Of a DNA stretch of 64,000 nt, positions 9,801 to 20,320 are shown piece by piece (the stretch's first letter is position 1; each line of letters opens with the position of its first letter). Source of the stretch: Pseudoalteromonas sp. S16_S37 (GTDB taxonomy: Bacteria > Pseudomonadota > Gammaproteobacteria > Enterobacterales > Alteromonadaceae). The notes under the pieces were generated by a model, which was given only the letters and a program-made list of their open reading frames with translations, made no database searches and had not been told where the DNA came from. The position numbers were made by a program, and so were the translations under genes. The DNA is taken from assembly GCF_014694405.1 (NCBI RefSeq), contig NZ_JAAUWV010000008.1, positions 1-64,000 on the forward strand. Direction: 5' to 3'.

Positions 9801-12800
9801 TAAGTTCCGCCATGTTGCTCCCATCTCCCATGACATCAAGCAAATTAAAGGGTAAGCTCGACTCTGTCACATCCGCTAATTTGGCACGGAAGAAAGCCTC
9901 TGCATCATATTCCTTCGCTTGATTAAGTACTTGCGCAATAAACTCTCGATACGGTAACGGCTGCTCAAGAGACTGCGTATTCGCGTTTTGGAATGCCGAG
10001 ATTTCCTTTTCAATGATCTCCAAGCCAACGTGATCTGCAATAATATGATGATATTTCAACGCCACGACGTAATGCTGATTTATATGATCATGTGCAACAT
10101 CCAGTTGAATTAAAGGGGCTTTACTTAGATCTAGTTTTAGCTTTCCAACTTGGTTCAACTGTTGGATTTGCTCAAATACGTCTTTATCAGCAGCCAATTG
10201 TGGCCAGTTGACTGGTAGCACCGCCTCTCTTTGCACAACTTGATGCGGCTCAGGTAGACCTTGCCAATATATCGCTGTACGAAGTACATCATGCCTATCA
10301 ATAATAAACTGCAGGGCTTGTATAAAGTTCTCTAATTGCGCGTCACTTTCGACTGTAAATAACGACGTTAAAACATAGGGGTCATTGTCTTGAGCACTAA
10401 TATGGTGATACAAGATCCCTTGCTGCAATGGCGCTAGCGGATAAATATCTTGAATGTTTTCGTACCCGCCATCAACACTATTTGCAATAGACTGAATCTG
10501 CATTTGTGTTAATTCAGTCAACGGCAACATGTCTGGCGTTATATAGCTACATTGCTGAGGGATTAAGTTCTCAGGCACTTTAAATTGATGGGTTAACGGC
10601 TCAGTTTGGTTATCAATTTGAGCCGCTAAATCTCTCAAAATAGGACTTGAGAATAGCATTCTGGCTGTCATTGAAAGCCCTTTTTGCTCAGCTTTAGACC
10701 TAACTTTCATAACCAGAAGGGAATGCCCACCTAACTCAAAAAAGTTATCTTCAATACCTACTTGCTCTAAGGTGAGAACCTCTTGCCAGATATCACATAA
10801 AATCCGTTGAGTTTCACTATGTGGTGCAACATAAGCTGCTGCCTGTGACGCGAAGTCAGCCTTTGGCAATGCTTTTCGGTCAATTTTGCCGTTTTCCGTT
10901 AGCGGGAAAGCGTCAAGATATACAAATGCACTTGGGATCATGTAATCCGGTAATGACTGCTTCAATGTTTGGCAAATCTTAGCGCTCTGGCGTTGCTGAC
11001 TGTCAGAGTCAGTTAATAGCCCTCTGAGTTCAGAAGAGGCTATAACATAGGCTATCAGTTGTTTATCTGCACCATCGCCTGCAACAAGTAGCGTTGTATC
11101 ACAGACATCCTCATGTTCAGCAATCGCATGCTCTATTTCACCGAGCTCAATTCTAAAGCCACGGATCTTGACTTGATGATCACGTCTGCCAACAAACACT
11201 ATGTTGCCATCTTTTTGTTGATAAACGAGATCCCCTGTTTTATACAGTTTTTTACTGCTATTTAGCGCTGCTGGGTTATAGAAAGGATTGTCTACATACA
11301 TTTGCTCAGTTAAATCGGTACGATTCAAATATCCTCTTGCGACACCTGCACCACCAACATACAACTCACCAACAGTGCCCGCTGGTAGCAAAGTCATATT
11401 TGGACTCAATACAAATGCCACACGATTTTGCAAAGGTTTACCTATTGGCAAACTCTCATATTCATAGAAGTTTTTCGGTAATAAGTAAGATGTGCTGAAA
11501 GTCGTATTTTCAGTTGGACCGTAAATATTGCTAAGTGCAATCGTAGGGTTCAACTCTTTCATGCGTTTAAACGATTGCTTATTAACAATGTCTCCACCAA
11601 CCATAAGGTACTGCAAGTTGGGCAAAGGTTTTTGGTAAATTGCCGTGAAAACATCAAATAGTGCCGTTGTTAAGAACGCCGTGTTGACATTATTTTTAAG
11701 CAGAAACTCACCGAGCTCTTCCATCTCAATATGCGGTTTACTTTGAATGGCAACCTGACCACCATTGAGTAACGCCCCCCAAATTTCAAACGTCACCGCA
11801 TCAAAAGACAAGGTCGCGCCATGCAACATCACCGTTTGTTCAGACAACGAGACGAAGTTGGGGTTATCTACCAGCGAGATCACGTTGCGGTGTTCAACCA
11901 TCACCCCTTTAGGTTTACCTGTAGATCCAGAGGTATAGTTTATGTATGCCATATGAGAGGCACACTCGAACGCTTGATTGAGGTTGCTATGGTCACAATC
12001 ACGTAGGCGAGTTTGGATTAAGTCCGTGTCTAAAAACAGCCACAGCATGTCACTATGCAAGCCGTTTATGTGATTACCTGAGACGGAAATAATCGTCTTA
12101 ACACCAGCATCTTCTGCGATGAATCGAGCTCGCTCTTCTGGTAGAGAAGGCGATAGCGGTACATATGTTCCCCCAGCTTTGAGAATGGCCAGCAAAGAAA
12201 CAATTGCCTCAATCGAGCGCTCCAAACACACACCAACAGGTTCTTCTTTGGTGACTTTACAATGCGCAATTAAATAGTGAGCAAGTGCGTTAGCTCTTTC
12301 GTTCAATGCCCGATATGTTAATTGCTCGTCATCACATGTCAGCGCAATTTGGTGTGGCCTTTGGCTAGCAACCTTTTCAAATTGTCCATGGATGCTCGCC
12401 TGCATCTTTGCCACTGAGCACGTATCATTCCACTGGATAATTTGCTGCTTTTGCTCGCTCATTGTTAGTACTTGGGCATCAAGTACTGGCGCTTGCGGGT
12501 TAAGTAACAAGTCTTCAAGCAAAAGATTAAAGCGCTCGGCCATCGCCGAGACAGTATCCGTATTAAATAAGTCTCTATTGAATTCCCATCCAATGACCAA
12601 GCCATTTTCATTTTGCGTGATATTGATTGTGAGATCATATTTTGCGCACAGCTCACTTGGCTCTATGAGGCTCACATCCATATCATGTAAAGTCAGATCA
12701 CTTTTCTCATTGTTTTGCAGCGCTAACATCACCTGAAATAAAGGGCTATGACTTAAGCTACGAGATGGTTGTAACCTTTCAACTACTTGCTCAAATGGCA

Positions 12801-15800
12801 CTTGTTGATGAGCATATGCATCGAGTAATGTGCGCTTACTTTGTGTTAGCAACTGATCAAATTGCGGATTAGACGATAGATCACTGCGTAAGACCAGCGT
12901 ATTAACAAAGAACCCGATCAGTGGCGCAATCTCTTGCTGTTCCCTATTTGCCACAACAGTTCCCATAACGATATCACTGGCATTGCTGTGCTGAGCCAGC
13001 AAAGTAGACATCGCAGCATGAAGACCCATAAACAACGTTGCGCCGTTAGCTTGACAAAATTCGTTCAATGCCTGAGTTAGCTCAGGGCCAATATGCGTGT
13101 GTAGCTTCTCACCGTTAAAGCTTTGTACCGCTGGGCGAGGTTTATCCAAAGGCAGACTATGGACAACAGGTAAATCGGCAAGCTGTTGACACCAATAGTC
13201 AAGCTGCTGATCTAGCACGTCTCCTGTTAGCCAACTGCGTTGCCAATAGGCATAATCAGCATATTGGATATCTATCGGTGCAAGGTTGAGCGGGGTGTCA
13301 TTGGTATAAGCGTCATACAGTGCACATAGCTCTTTAACTAAAATGTTTAATGACCAACCATCCGATGCAATGTGATGCATCGTCACTACGACAACATGTT
13401 GTTCAGCTGCAATTTGAGCGACCCCAACTCGAAGCATTAAATCTGCTTGCAGATCGAAATGCTTTGTTGATTGTCCTTCAATCCATGTCCGTAGTTGCGT
13501 GCCATCGTTAGACTCTTTAGCCGTACTTAAATCAACATAATCAATGTTGAAAGCATCACTACTGTGAATAATTTGCACAGGGAAATCACCACTGCCTTGA
13601 GCAAAACAGGTTCTCAGGCTTTCATGTCTGTCGACGATCGTGGTAAAGGCACGCTCTAGCGCCGTTTTGTTTAGCTGCCCTGATAATTTAAGTGCTGCAG
13701 ATATATGATAATGGCTACTACCACCATCAATTTGCTCTAGCATCCACAGTCTTTGCTGCGCATAAGACGTTGGAATTTCTCCGCTTCTCGCTACGCGGCA
13801 AATAGGCGGCTGCTTTATCGCCCCCTCACTTTCTTTTAGCTGAGATTCTAACTGTTCTATTGTTGGGAAGCTGAACAACGATTTTAAATTGAAATTGCTG
13901 TCAAACTGTTCGTTTACCCGAGCCACTAACCTAATGGCCATCAACGAATGTCCGCCAAGCTCGAAAAAGTTATCAGTAATTCCTATTTGCTCAATTCCCA
14001 AGACATCTTGCCAGATTTGGCATAACTGCGCTTGTTGTTGGTTTTTAGGTGCCGTGTAATTAAGATGTTGTTGAGCTGTTTGTTCTAGCTTTGCCAGCGC
14101 TTGGCGATCAATTTTACCATTGCTAGTAAGTGGCATATTTTCCACAATGATACAGTGTGACGGTACCATGTAGCTCGGTAGTTTTTGACGCAATATCTTT
14201 ATATAATCAGCCGCTAAATTTGCTTTATCGGTCTCACTAAACGTTTGCTCATATGGTGTTACATATGCACTTAGCGCATGCTCATTGCCATCATCTTTTG
14301 CAATGACCAATGTATCCCTTACTCCTTCAATTGCGCGAATAGCACTTTCAACTTCACCCAGTTCAATCCTAAAACCACGGATTTTAACTTGATGATCGAC
14401 GCGTCCAACAAACACCAATTCTCCATCATCTCGTAACCTGACTAAATCGCCTGTTCGGTATAACTTTTCACTCTTTAAACTTGGGTGCTGTACAAAGCTG
14501 TACTGGGTTTGCTCATCTTTGTTTAAATAACCCAAAGTTACGCCATCACCGCCAATGTAAAGTTCACCGATGGTGTTAAGGGGCTGAGGCTCCATGTTTT
14601 GCGACAAAACATATAAACGAGTGTTGCAAATGGGTCGCCCAATAGGCACAGCACCACTGACATCTAAGTTGAGATCATCGATCTCGTTATGCTGCGTTGA
14701 TACGGTATAAGTACTACACCCTACTACGGTTTCTGTTGGGCCATACTCATTGATAAATGTACTGTTGGGTAATAACACTTTGGCAAATTGCGTCAGCAAA
14801 GATTGGTTCAACTGATCTCCGCCAATCACAATACAATGGCTTGCATTATGATTGCCTGATTTAGGTAACAAATGAGACAGCGCTTCTAAGTGGGCAGGGG
14901 TAATCTTAAATAGCCATGATTCATCCTCCCCTAATTGACGCGCTAAGTACTCTAACTCCTCATCGCCACTAGGGAGGAGTTTTACCGTTTTACCACCCAT
15001 TAACGGCGTAAGTAATGAGGTAAGCGTTGCATCGAATGCCAGTGGCGAACTGACCACGGCACCTTGAATGTGATCTCCTAAATAATTCGCTTTCGCATGA
15101 CACAGATAGTTTACAACACCACGATGAGGCACCATGACGCCTTTTGGCTTACCTGTAGAACCTGAGGTATATAAGATATAGGCTAGACTTTGTGCAGATA
15201 CTGCAACTTCATCTGCAGACAAATTATCGCTTTCGTACTCTTCCATCCACTGTTCATCGGTGGCTGCGTTATCCATCAATAACACATCCACTCCCGACAT
15301 CGGGAAAGTTTCCATTTGCTCTGAATTCAGTAACGCAACATTGATATTCGCATCTTCGATAATCGTTTTAATTCGACTACTTGGGTAACTTGGCTCCAAC
15401 GGAACATAAGCCGCACCGGCTTTCATAACCGCAAGCACAGCAATTAATAAATCAGATGAGCGCTCAAGGTAGATACCAACATGGTCGGCAGGCTCAACCC
15501 CAGAATCAATTAACAAGCGCGCTAATCGATTAGCTTTGGTGTTAAGTTCATCGTAGGAAAGTACATGGCCGTTAAATTCCACAGCACCGTTTGATGGATA
15601 ACACCGAACTTGCTGCTCGAATAACTGGTGTACAGTGACTGCATTGTCGTAATCAGTTTGCGTTGCATTCCAAGCTACTTGGGCTGACATATCGGCGTCA
15701 TCTAGCATAGGCAAAGAAAACACATTATCATCAGGCGAAGCAATTGCACTGGCCACTAGATTACGAAAATGAGACGCCATTCTTTCGATAGTTTGGCGTT

Positions 15801-17232
15801 TAAATAAATCCGTATTGTATGCCCAACCAATCTTTAAGCCGCTCGCCGTTTCATCAATGTTTAACGCTAAGTCGAACTTTGCAGGGCTATCCTCACGCTG
15901 CATTGGTTGAAGACTGATGTCAGGAACATCAAGCTCTCCCTCGTCATTATTTTGTAGTACTAACCACACTTGGAATAAAGGGCTATGACTGAGGCTTCGT
16001 TTAGGTTGTAGCTTTTCAACTACTTGCTCAAAAGGTACCTGTTGATGTGCATATGCATCTAATAAAGTGCCTTGGCTTTGCTTTAATAACGTTTTAAAAG
16101 TTGGTGAGTCAGATAAATTGCTACGCAATACCAAAGTATTGATAAAAAGACCTATCAATTTACCAACGCCTTCTTGCTCTCGGTTGGCAACGGGACTGCC
16201 AACTACAATGTCGGTTTCATTGCTGTAGCGTGATAGCAATACAGATAATGCCGCATGTAAACTCATAAACAGCGTGACACCGTTCTCTTTAGAGAACTTA
16301 TTGAGCTGTTCAGATAGCGCTGGACCTAGCCAAGAATCGAATGTGTCTCCGTTGTAAGTCTGAATTTGAGGTCTAGGTTTATCTAACGGTAAGCTGTGAA
16401 CCACAGGCAAATCGGCCAATTGGTTTTCCCAATAGGCGAGCTGTTTATCAAGTATCTCACCTTTGAGCCAATTGCGCTGCCAATGAGCATAATCAGCATA
16501 CTGCAACGGCAAAGGCTCTAAAGGATTATCTTGCCCCTCAACGTAAGCACTATATAAGCTACAGAACTCATTGATAAGCAAGCCTAAAGACCAACCATCC
16601 GAAGCAATATGATGCATAGTTGTCATCACTATATGCTCCTGTGGCGCGAGCCTAAGTACGGCAACTCTGAGCATATAGTCTTTACTTAAATCGAATAGTT
16701 TTACTGCCTCAGCTGCCACCCGTGTTTGGACTTCTGACTCTTTGTCTGCATCATTTAGCATCGACAGATCATCAAACTTAACGTCAAACCCTTCTGCTGA
16801 TTGAATTTCTTGCAGTGGGTTGCCTGGGCTCTCTTCAACAAAGCAGGTACGTAAACTTTGATGTCTCTCTACCACACTTTTGAACGCGCACTGCAACGCA
16901 CTCAAGTCTAAATGACCAGTTAATCTAAAAGAAGCTGGTACATTATAATTGGCACTTCCCCCTTCAATTTGATCAAGTAGCCACATACGCTGCTGAGCAT
17001 AGGAGGGTAATGTTCGATCACCCACATTGCGCTCAGCCACAGTGATTGCAGGAGCGCTGCTAGCGCTGGTTTGCTCTAGCAGTGCGATAATTTGCGGTTT
17101 TAGTGCCACTATTTGCGTTTTTAGCGCTTGAGTCATAGACCCAGAGGGCCCTTTAAATGCCAGCTGACCGTTATCAAGGTACAGTTTGATACCTTTACTT
17201 TTGGTCAGTCTCAGTAGTTCAAGTAGAGTCAT
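6865..17232 (-). CDS. NRPS-6: three-module terminal synthetase (Asn, D-Ile/Val, Phe)
   Basis: A 3455-residue synthetase. Domain order: TubC-type docking domain (1-55); C (60-490, HHIASDG); A1 (about 520-1020); T (LGGHSL near 1092); C (HHIASDG near 1288); A2; T (near 2165); dual epimerisation/condensation domain (starts near 2255 with IYPLAPLQQGILYHH; second motif HHIIADH near 2396); A3; T (LGGNSL near 3264); and about 150 C-terminal residues resembling the first lobe of an E domain with its His motif lost. Specificity residues read by eye: A1 DATKVGEVGK (Asn-type), A2 DAFFMGITFK (aliphatic, Ile/Val), A3 DAWTIAAVCK (Phe, as in GrsA/TycB). The dual domain implies residue two becomes D. There is no C-terminal TE; the separate thioesterase follows. 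The start ATG overlaps the NRPS-5 stop (ATGA), fitting NRPS-5 as upstream partner. Confidence 0.93.
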   Translation of the reverse strand: MTLLELLRLTKSKGIKLYLDNGQLAFKGPSGSMTQALKTQIVALKPQIIALLEQTSASSAPAITVAERNVGDRTLPSYAQQRMWLLDQIEGGSANYNVPASFRLTGHLDLSALQCAFKSVVERHQSLRTCFVEESPGNPLQEIQSAEGFDVKFDDLSMLNDADKESEVQTRVAAEAVKLFDLSKDYMLRVAVLRLAPQEHIVMTTMHHIASDGWSLGLLINEFCSLYSAYVEGQDNPLEPLPLQYADYAHWQRNWLKGEILDKQLAYWENQLADLPVVHSLPLDKPRPQIQTYNGDTFDSWLGPALSEQLNKFSKENGVTLFMSLHAALSVLLSRYSNETDIVVGSPVANREQEGVGKLIGLFINTLVLRSNLSDSPTFKTLLKQSQGTLLDAYAHQQVPFEQVVEKLQPKRSLSHSPLFQVWLVLQNNDEGELDVPDISLQPMQREDSPAKFDLALNIDETASGLKIGWAYNTDLFKRQTIERMASHFRNLVASAIASPDDNVFSLPMLDDADMSAQVAWNATQTDYDNAVTVHQLFEQQVRCYPSNGAVEFNGHVLSYDELNTKANRLARLLIDSGVEPADHVGIYLERSSDLLIAVLAVMKAGAAYVPLEPSYPSSRIKTIIEDANINVALLNSEQMETFPMSGVDVLLMDNAATDEQWMEEYESDNLSADEVAVSAQSLAYILYTSGSTGKPKGVMVPHRGVVNYLCHAKANYLGDHIQGAVVSSPLAFDATLTSLLTPLMGGKTVKLLPSGDEELEYLARQLGEDESWLFKITPAHLEALSHLLPKSGNHNASHCIVIGGDQLNQSLLTQFAKVLLPNSTFINEYGPTETVVGCSTYTVSTQHNEIDDLNLDVSGAVPIGRPICNTRLYVLSQNMEPQPLNTIGELYIGGDGVTLGYLNKDEQTQYSFVQHPSLKSEKLYRTGDLVRLRDDGELVFVGRVDHQVKIRGFRIELGEVESAIRAIEGVRDTLVIAKDDGNEHALSAYVTPYEQTFSETDKANLAADYIKILRQKLPSYMVPSHCIIVENMPLTSNGKIDRQALAKLEQTAQQHLNYTAPKNQQQAQLCQIWQDVLGIEQIGITDNFFELGGHSLMAIRLVARVNEQFDSNFNLKSLFSFPTIEQLESQLKESEGAIKQPPICRVARSGEIPTSYAQQRLWMLEQIDGGSSHYHISAALKLSGQLNKTALERAFTTIVDRHESLRTCFAQGSGDFPVQIIHSSDAFNIDYVDLSTAKESNDGTQLRTWIEGQSTKHFDLQADLMLRVGVAQIAAEQHVVVVTMHHIASDGWSLNILVKELCALYDAYTNDTPLNLAPIDIQYADYAYWQRSWLTGDVLDQQLDYWCQQLADLPVVHSLPLDKPRPAVQSFNGEKLHTHIGPELTQALNEFCQANGATLFMGLHAAMSTLLAQHSNASDIVMGTVVANREQQEIAPLIGFFVNTLVLRSDLSSNPQFDQLLTQSKRTLLDAYAHQQVPFEQVVERLQPSRSLSHSPLFQVMLALQNNEKSDLTLHDMDVSLIEPSELCAKYDLTINITQNENGLVIGWEFNRDLFNTDTVSAMAERFNLLLEDLLLNPQAPVLDAQVLTMSEQKQQIIQWNDTCSVAKMQASIHGQFEKVASQRPHQIALTCDDEQLTYRALNERANALAHYLIAHCKVTKEEPVGVCLERSIEAIVSLLAILKAGGTYVPLSPSLPEERARFIAEDAGVKTIISVSGNHINGLHSDMLWLFLDTDLIQTRLRDCDHSNLNQAFECASHMAYINYTSGSTGKPKGVMVEHRNVISLVDNPNFVSLSEQTVMLHGATLSFDAVTFEIWGALLNGGQVAIQSKPHIEMEELGEFLLKNNVNTAFLTTALFDVFTAIYQKPLPNLQYLMVGGDIVNKQSFKRMKELNPTIALSNIYGPTENTTFSTSYLLPKNFYEYESLPIGKPLQNRVAFVLSPNMTLLPAGTVGELYVGGAGVARGYLNRTDLTEQMYVDNPFYNPAALNSSKKLYKTGDLVYQQKDGNIVFVGRRDHQVKIRGFRIELGEIEHAIAEHEDVCDTTLLVAGDGADKQLIAYVIASSELRGLLTDSDSQQRQSAKICQTLKQSLPDYMIPSAFVYLDAFPLTENGKIDRKALPKADFASQAAAYVAPHSETQRILCDIWQEVLTLEQVGIEDNFFELGGHSLLVMKVRSKAEQKGLSMTARMLFSSPILRDLAAQIDNQTEPLTHQFKVPENLIPQQCSYITPDMLPLTELTQMQIQSIANSVDGGYENIQDIYPLAPLQQGILYHHISAQDNDPYVLTSLFTVESDAQLENFIQALQFIIDRHDVLRTAIYWQGLPEPHQVVQREAVLPVNWPQLAADKDVFEQIQQLNQVGKLKLDLSKAPLIQLDVAHDHINQHYVVALKYHHIIADHVGLEIIEKEISAFQNANTQSLEQPLPYREFIAQVLNQAKEYDAEAFFRAKLADVTESSLPFNLLDVMGDGSNMAELKAAVPSHLENQIRRLSKDLHISPALVFHAAWALVISACCAKNDVVFGTVLSGRLSGSERLENVLGMFINTLPIRANTQDKSVLEFVMSIRDELQELIPYEQASLSLAQQCSGLSHGRNLFSAVLNYRHSVANSDSEAATQGTDNGVRLLSSKERTNYPFSLSVDDMKQGFNLDFQVDKSVNIERVMDYMIHALQAMSECLLHRPHELISEVMVAQPDLPQLMAWSLGQVHEVDNRCVHEKFQDVVKSNPKGVALIFEDQEITYDQLNQRANRLANYLRSYSLVGPDSLVGVYCERSIEMFVSILAVLKAGGAYLPLDPSSPNARIKYVLEDASVTTVLTQQHLVQDINESRITHIILDDEQLNDDLEQYDESNIECSTIGVNTDSLAYVIYTSGSTGKPKGCELIHKGLVNLGFAQQQAFEITAHSKVLQFASIAFDAATWEWCMALTNGASLVIPNKDQAKSAESLTQLVEKNQVTHATLPPVLLPQLCQSSWVSVSTLIVAGEACSIAMAELWSPNRRFVNAYGPSETTVCATYGCYSPGQSVLHIGKPLPNVSTFIMNNGQLAPIGVPGELLVGGVNLARGYLGREDLTKEKFVANPFYNPDDASSSKLLYRTGDLVRWGTDGNIEFLGRIDHQVKINGYRIELGEVEHTLSKFECVSQVCVIPFDKGEGNKSLVAYIVPSQPSIDVHDSVEQKSFISAVRTQLSEQLPEYMHPSALVLLDTLPMNNNGKVDRNKLPHPDVALQRAEYVAPANPLEEALCSIWQNVLGIAQVGCKDDFFELGGNSLKVIQVISEAKAKGIQLTVGQIWNNPTIKGLADDINKEQVCQSLSVSEAAHIQAGSSLIAVVYLDSLLDESYLRHVIHSFLADEKLAYELKYTADGVEKLGIKRSRRHTNALWLWQDETVISQSLVQMHKAQLSEKTSSPESTPLAATLLNGNTQQVCILAANELLIEQSCWEALVEAFKSKLLKLHQSA

Positions 17233-20200
17233 AGCATGCCCCCTTCTTCAGACACAGAGGCGTATTCGTCATCTTGGTTTAATAAAATTAAAGGCTCAAT
17301 GTGCGAAGCTAACTGCGCCACTGTTTTGTGTTCAAACAACACACGGACACCAATATTGATATCAAACTGTTCAATGATGCAGTTAAGCACTTTCATTGCT
17401 GCGATTGAATGACCACCAATTTCAAAGAAATCGTGATTGGTGCCAATCTTAAACGGTACATCAAGTAACTGCTGCCAAATGGCAATAAGTGCTTTTTCTG
17501 TTTCTGTTGTTGGCGCTACATAGCTCTGATTAGAGAAGTTGATGGCTTGTTCTAACAGCGCACGTTTATCTAACTTACCGTTTGATAAATAAGGGAACTC
17601 TTGTAAAGAAATTACCTGCTGAGGCACCATATATTCAGGTAGAGCCGCTTCTAATGAGGCAATGAGTTCTTTTTCACTCACCTGAGCATCAATGTAAAAT
17701 AGCGCTAAAGCATTATGCTGAGCATTGAACAAACAAGTCGCTTTGGTCGCTAACCCATGATTGGAAACAAACATCGCTACTTCTTCAGGTTCGATACGAT
17801 AACCATTTAGCTTAACTTGGTCATCTAAACGCTCTTGGAATAGCAAGTTACCGTCCGCTAGGATCTGTACGTAATCACCCGTTTTATAATATGTTCTGCC
17901 ATCACCTAGTTGCTCATTTAGCGATGCAAATGTTAATTCAGGCTGCTGGTAGTAACCATTAAATAAAGAGTCACCGGCAATATACAGCTCACCTGATTCA
18001 CCTTGGCTGGCAAGATGACCATCGGCTTTAACTACTCGCATAATTAAGTTGTTAACAGGCATTCCAATTGGCACAAAGTCTGTTTTCAAGTCGCTGCGGT
18101 ACTGCCAGGATGTGGCATTAACACAACACTCTGAAGGGCCGTATAAATTCACAATATGACAGTTGAAGATGTTTTGAGCCTGACGCGCAACTTGAGTTTT
18201 GAGCGCCTCACCACCGCAGAATATGGTGACTAAACTATTGCTTGCTGAAGGTCCTGCTTTTTCGGTAAGTAGCTCTAACAAAGAAGGCACAAGCTGCATT
18301 CTGCTAATTTGCTGCTGCGTTAATACATCAAGGAACTGCGCCATATCATAGTTGATATCTTGTGGCGCAATGACCATTGTGGCGCCAACCAATAATGGAC
18401 TCCAAAACTCCCATACTGAAGCATCAAAGCTAGCAGAGGTACGCTGTAAGAAACGGTCATTTGCAGTGAAATCAAAGGCGCTATTAATCCAACTCATTTG
18501 ATTTACAAGTGCACGGTGGCTTATGCTGACACCTTTTGCTCTACCCGTTGAGCCCGATGTGAATAATATATAGGCCAGATCATCACCGCTGACTTCAATC
18601 GCAGGCTTGTCGGCGGTATACCCTGATAAATCAGCGGCCGATAAATCGATGCCTTGGCAACCTTCAACTTCAAAATTCCCCGCGCTAATCAATGCTTTTG
18701 CCTGCGCATCTTGCAGCATATTGGCGATACGTTGACGAGGCAGTGACACATCCACAGGCACATAAGCCCCACCCACTTTTAGTACGGCCAACATAGCTAC
18801 AACAAAGTCTATAGAGCGTGTAAGGCACAGCGCTATCACATCACCTTTGTTCATGCCCAAAGAAATGAGATGGTGAGCAAAACGGTTGGCTCGCTGATCC
18901 ACTTCAGCCAAAGAAGCGCTTGCACCGTGCACTTCGATAATTTGCCCACTGCCCTGAGATACGCTTTTTGTTAGCATATCTAATACTGTTGCATCCGCTG
19001 CGTCGATTGCTTTTCCTTGTAACAAGAAATCACGCTCTTGGCTTAGCTCAATACCAGTGGCAGAACCTAAATCTGATTTACATGCATTTAATAATATGGC
19101 TAACGCATCAGAGTCGATTTCAGCTTGGTCATAGGTTACCTGCAACTTAGTCGCATCGCCTTGCTCGATAAGTAAAAATTGGATTTTGCATCGCTCGTTT
19201 AAATAAACGAGTTTTTCAATGGCAGGAGATGCAGACTGCCCACAATCAATGCTATCGAAACAGAAACTAAAGCCTTGTTGTTGGTATTCATATGGCTTAC
19301 TAAAGCATTCAACATAATCGACGCCGTTTGCAGTACAATCAACCTCATCGCGCACTGCATCAGCAAAGTTACTGTGTGTACTTGGAAACAAAGGTAAAGT
19401 GCGAGTAAGTGGCCCTTGCGCCGTTGCCAAAGACTCATCATCACGAATGGCAAATGCCCTAGCAAGCTTTGCAGAAGGTGCATATTTACTCAAGGTGATC
19501 CGTAAACTGGCACATACCACTTCAGCGACTGTTGCCTGATGCTCACCTGCGACCTTTTGTAAATCAGCGTAAATATCACCCAGTGCAATATCAGCCGCTT
19601 TGTAACCAGACTGCTCTGTGTGGGTATATCGAGCTAGAGACAACGACGACTCAAGTGCCGCAGCACTTTTATCTTTACTCCAAAAAGCACGCGCTTCAGC
19701 CATTTCTTCTTCAACTAAGAAGTCAGCCAGCCAAGGAGCCAACTCGCCATATTGGATCAGTTCATCTTCATCAGCAATAATCTTACCCGTTGCGCCTGCT
19801 TGCACTAAACCCTGAAATATTGCGTAGATTGAGTAGGTATCCGTATTAAGCGCCGACACTTCAAGGTAAACCCAAGTTTTACCAGGCACTTTTGCCAACA
19901 CGAGCTTATGCCATGCGGCTTCTATACTTACATCACTTTTTTGTGCATAAAGCTGCTGCTTAGCCTGCTCTATTTGACTGTCATCAAGGTCACGCCAATC
20001 ACACTCTGTCACATTGCATGATATAGCGGATGCAACTTGCTGCCAAAGTGCACCATATTCATCGCTTTGGTAACTAGTACGTAAGATCTCTAGCTCGGTT
20101 AAGCTGTTTGCCAAATACTGCTGCATCTTAGCGCTGTCCAGATCCCCTTCGTATGTACAGCTAATGGATGCCGTGCTCAGCTGCTTATCGGTATCTTCTT

Positions 20201-20255
20201 GTAACTGAGAAAAGTGTGAGATCTGTAGTGGAGAAGCCGGTGTCGTATTACTCAT
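17229..20255 (-). CDS. NRPS-5: dead C domain - A (Gln-like) - T
   Basis: A 1008-residue, one-module protein. The first 420 residues keep the length and fold pattern of a C domain, but the HHxxxDG motif reads SALNTDT (134-140): both histidines and the glycine are gone, so condensation by this domain is not expected. The A domain (about 430-890) is intact (FTSGSTG near 570, YKTGD, LSNGKLD), with specificity residues read as DAWQFGLVNK, nearest to Gln codes (DAWQFGLIDK in tyrocidine); Asn replaces Asp at position 331, so this is tentative. T is intact (IGGHSI near 945). It has no TubC docking domain, but its C-terminal tail (EEGGML) resembles those of NRPS-2 and NRPS-3. The degenerate C domain beside a hydroxylase gene recalls the catalytically silent interface domains that recruit beta-hydroxylases in some siderophore NRPSs (analogy only). 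Confidence 0.92.
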   Translation of the reverse strand: MSNTTPASPLQISHFSQLQEDTDKQLSTASISCTYEGDLDSAKMQQYLANSLTELEILRTSYQSDEYGALWQQVASAISCNVTECDWRDLDDSQIEQAKQQLYAQKSDVSIEAAWHKLVLAKVPGKTWVYLEVSALNTDTYSIYAIFQGLVQAGATGKIIADEDELIQYGELAPWLADFLVEEEMAEARAFWSKDKSAAALESSLSLARYTHTEQSGYKAADIALGDIYADLQKVAGEHQATVAEVVCASLRITLSKYAPSAKLARAFAIRDDESLATAQGPLTRTLPLFPSTHSNFADAVRDEVDCTANGVDYVECFSKPYEYQQQGFSFCFDSIDCGQSASPAIEKLVYLNERCKIQFLLIEQGDATKLQVTYDQAEIDSDALAILLNACKSDLGSATGIELSQERDFLLQGKAIDAADATVLDMLTKSVSQGSGQIIEVHGASASLAEVDQRANRFAHHLISLGMNKGDVIALCLTRSIDFVVAMLAVLKVGGAYVPVDVSLPRQRIANMLQDAQAKALISAGNFEVEGCQGIDLSAADLSGYTADKPAIEVSGDDLAYILFTSGSTGRAKGVSISHRALVNQMSWINSAFDFTANDRFLQRTSASFDASVWEFWSPLLVGATMVIAPQDINYDMAQFLDVLTQQQISRMQLVPSLLELLTEKAGPSASNSLVTIFCGGEALKTQVARQAQNIFNCHIVNLYGPSECCVNATSWQYRSDLKTDFVPIGMPVNNLIMRVVKADGHLASQGESGELYIAGDSLFNGYYQQPELTFASLNEQLGDGRTYYKTGDYVQILADGNLLFQERLDDQVKLNGYRIEPEEVAMFVSNHGLATKATCLFNAQHNALALFYIDAQVSEKELIASLEAALPEYMVPQQVISLQEFPYLSNGKLDKRALLEQAINFSNQSYVAPTTETEKALIAIWQQLLDVPFKIGTNHDFFEIGGHSIAAMKVLNCIIEQFDINIGVRVLFEHKTVAQLASHIEPLILLNQDDEYASVSEEGGML

Positions 20256-20320
20256 TTTATTACCCTTAAAAGCTTAATTCGTTTGCAAAAGCACTATTTT
20301 TTATTGTCAACACTAGTGAG

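Noticed and set aside
12392-12736. Plus-strand open frames of 60-180 codons inside the synthetase genes (for example here and near 48376-48909)
   Set aside because: They lie antisense to conserved NRPS domains and show no ribosome-binding sites or recognisable protein features; they are by-products of codon usage on the coding strand.
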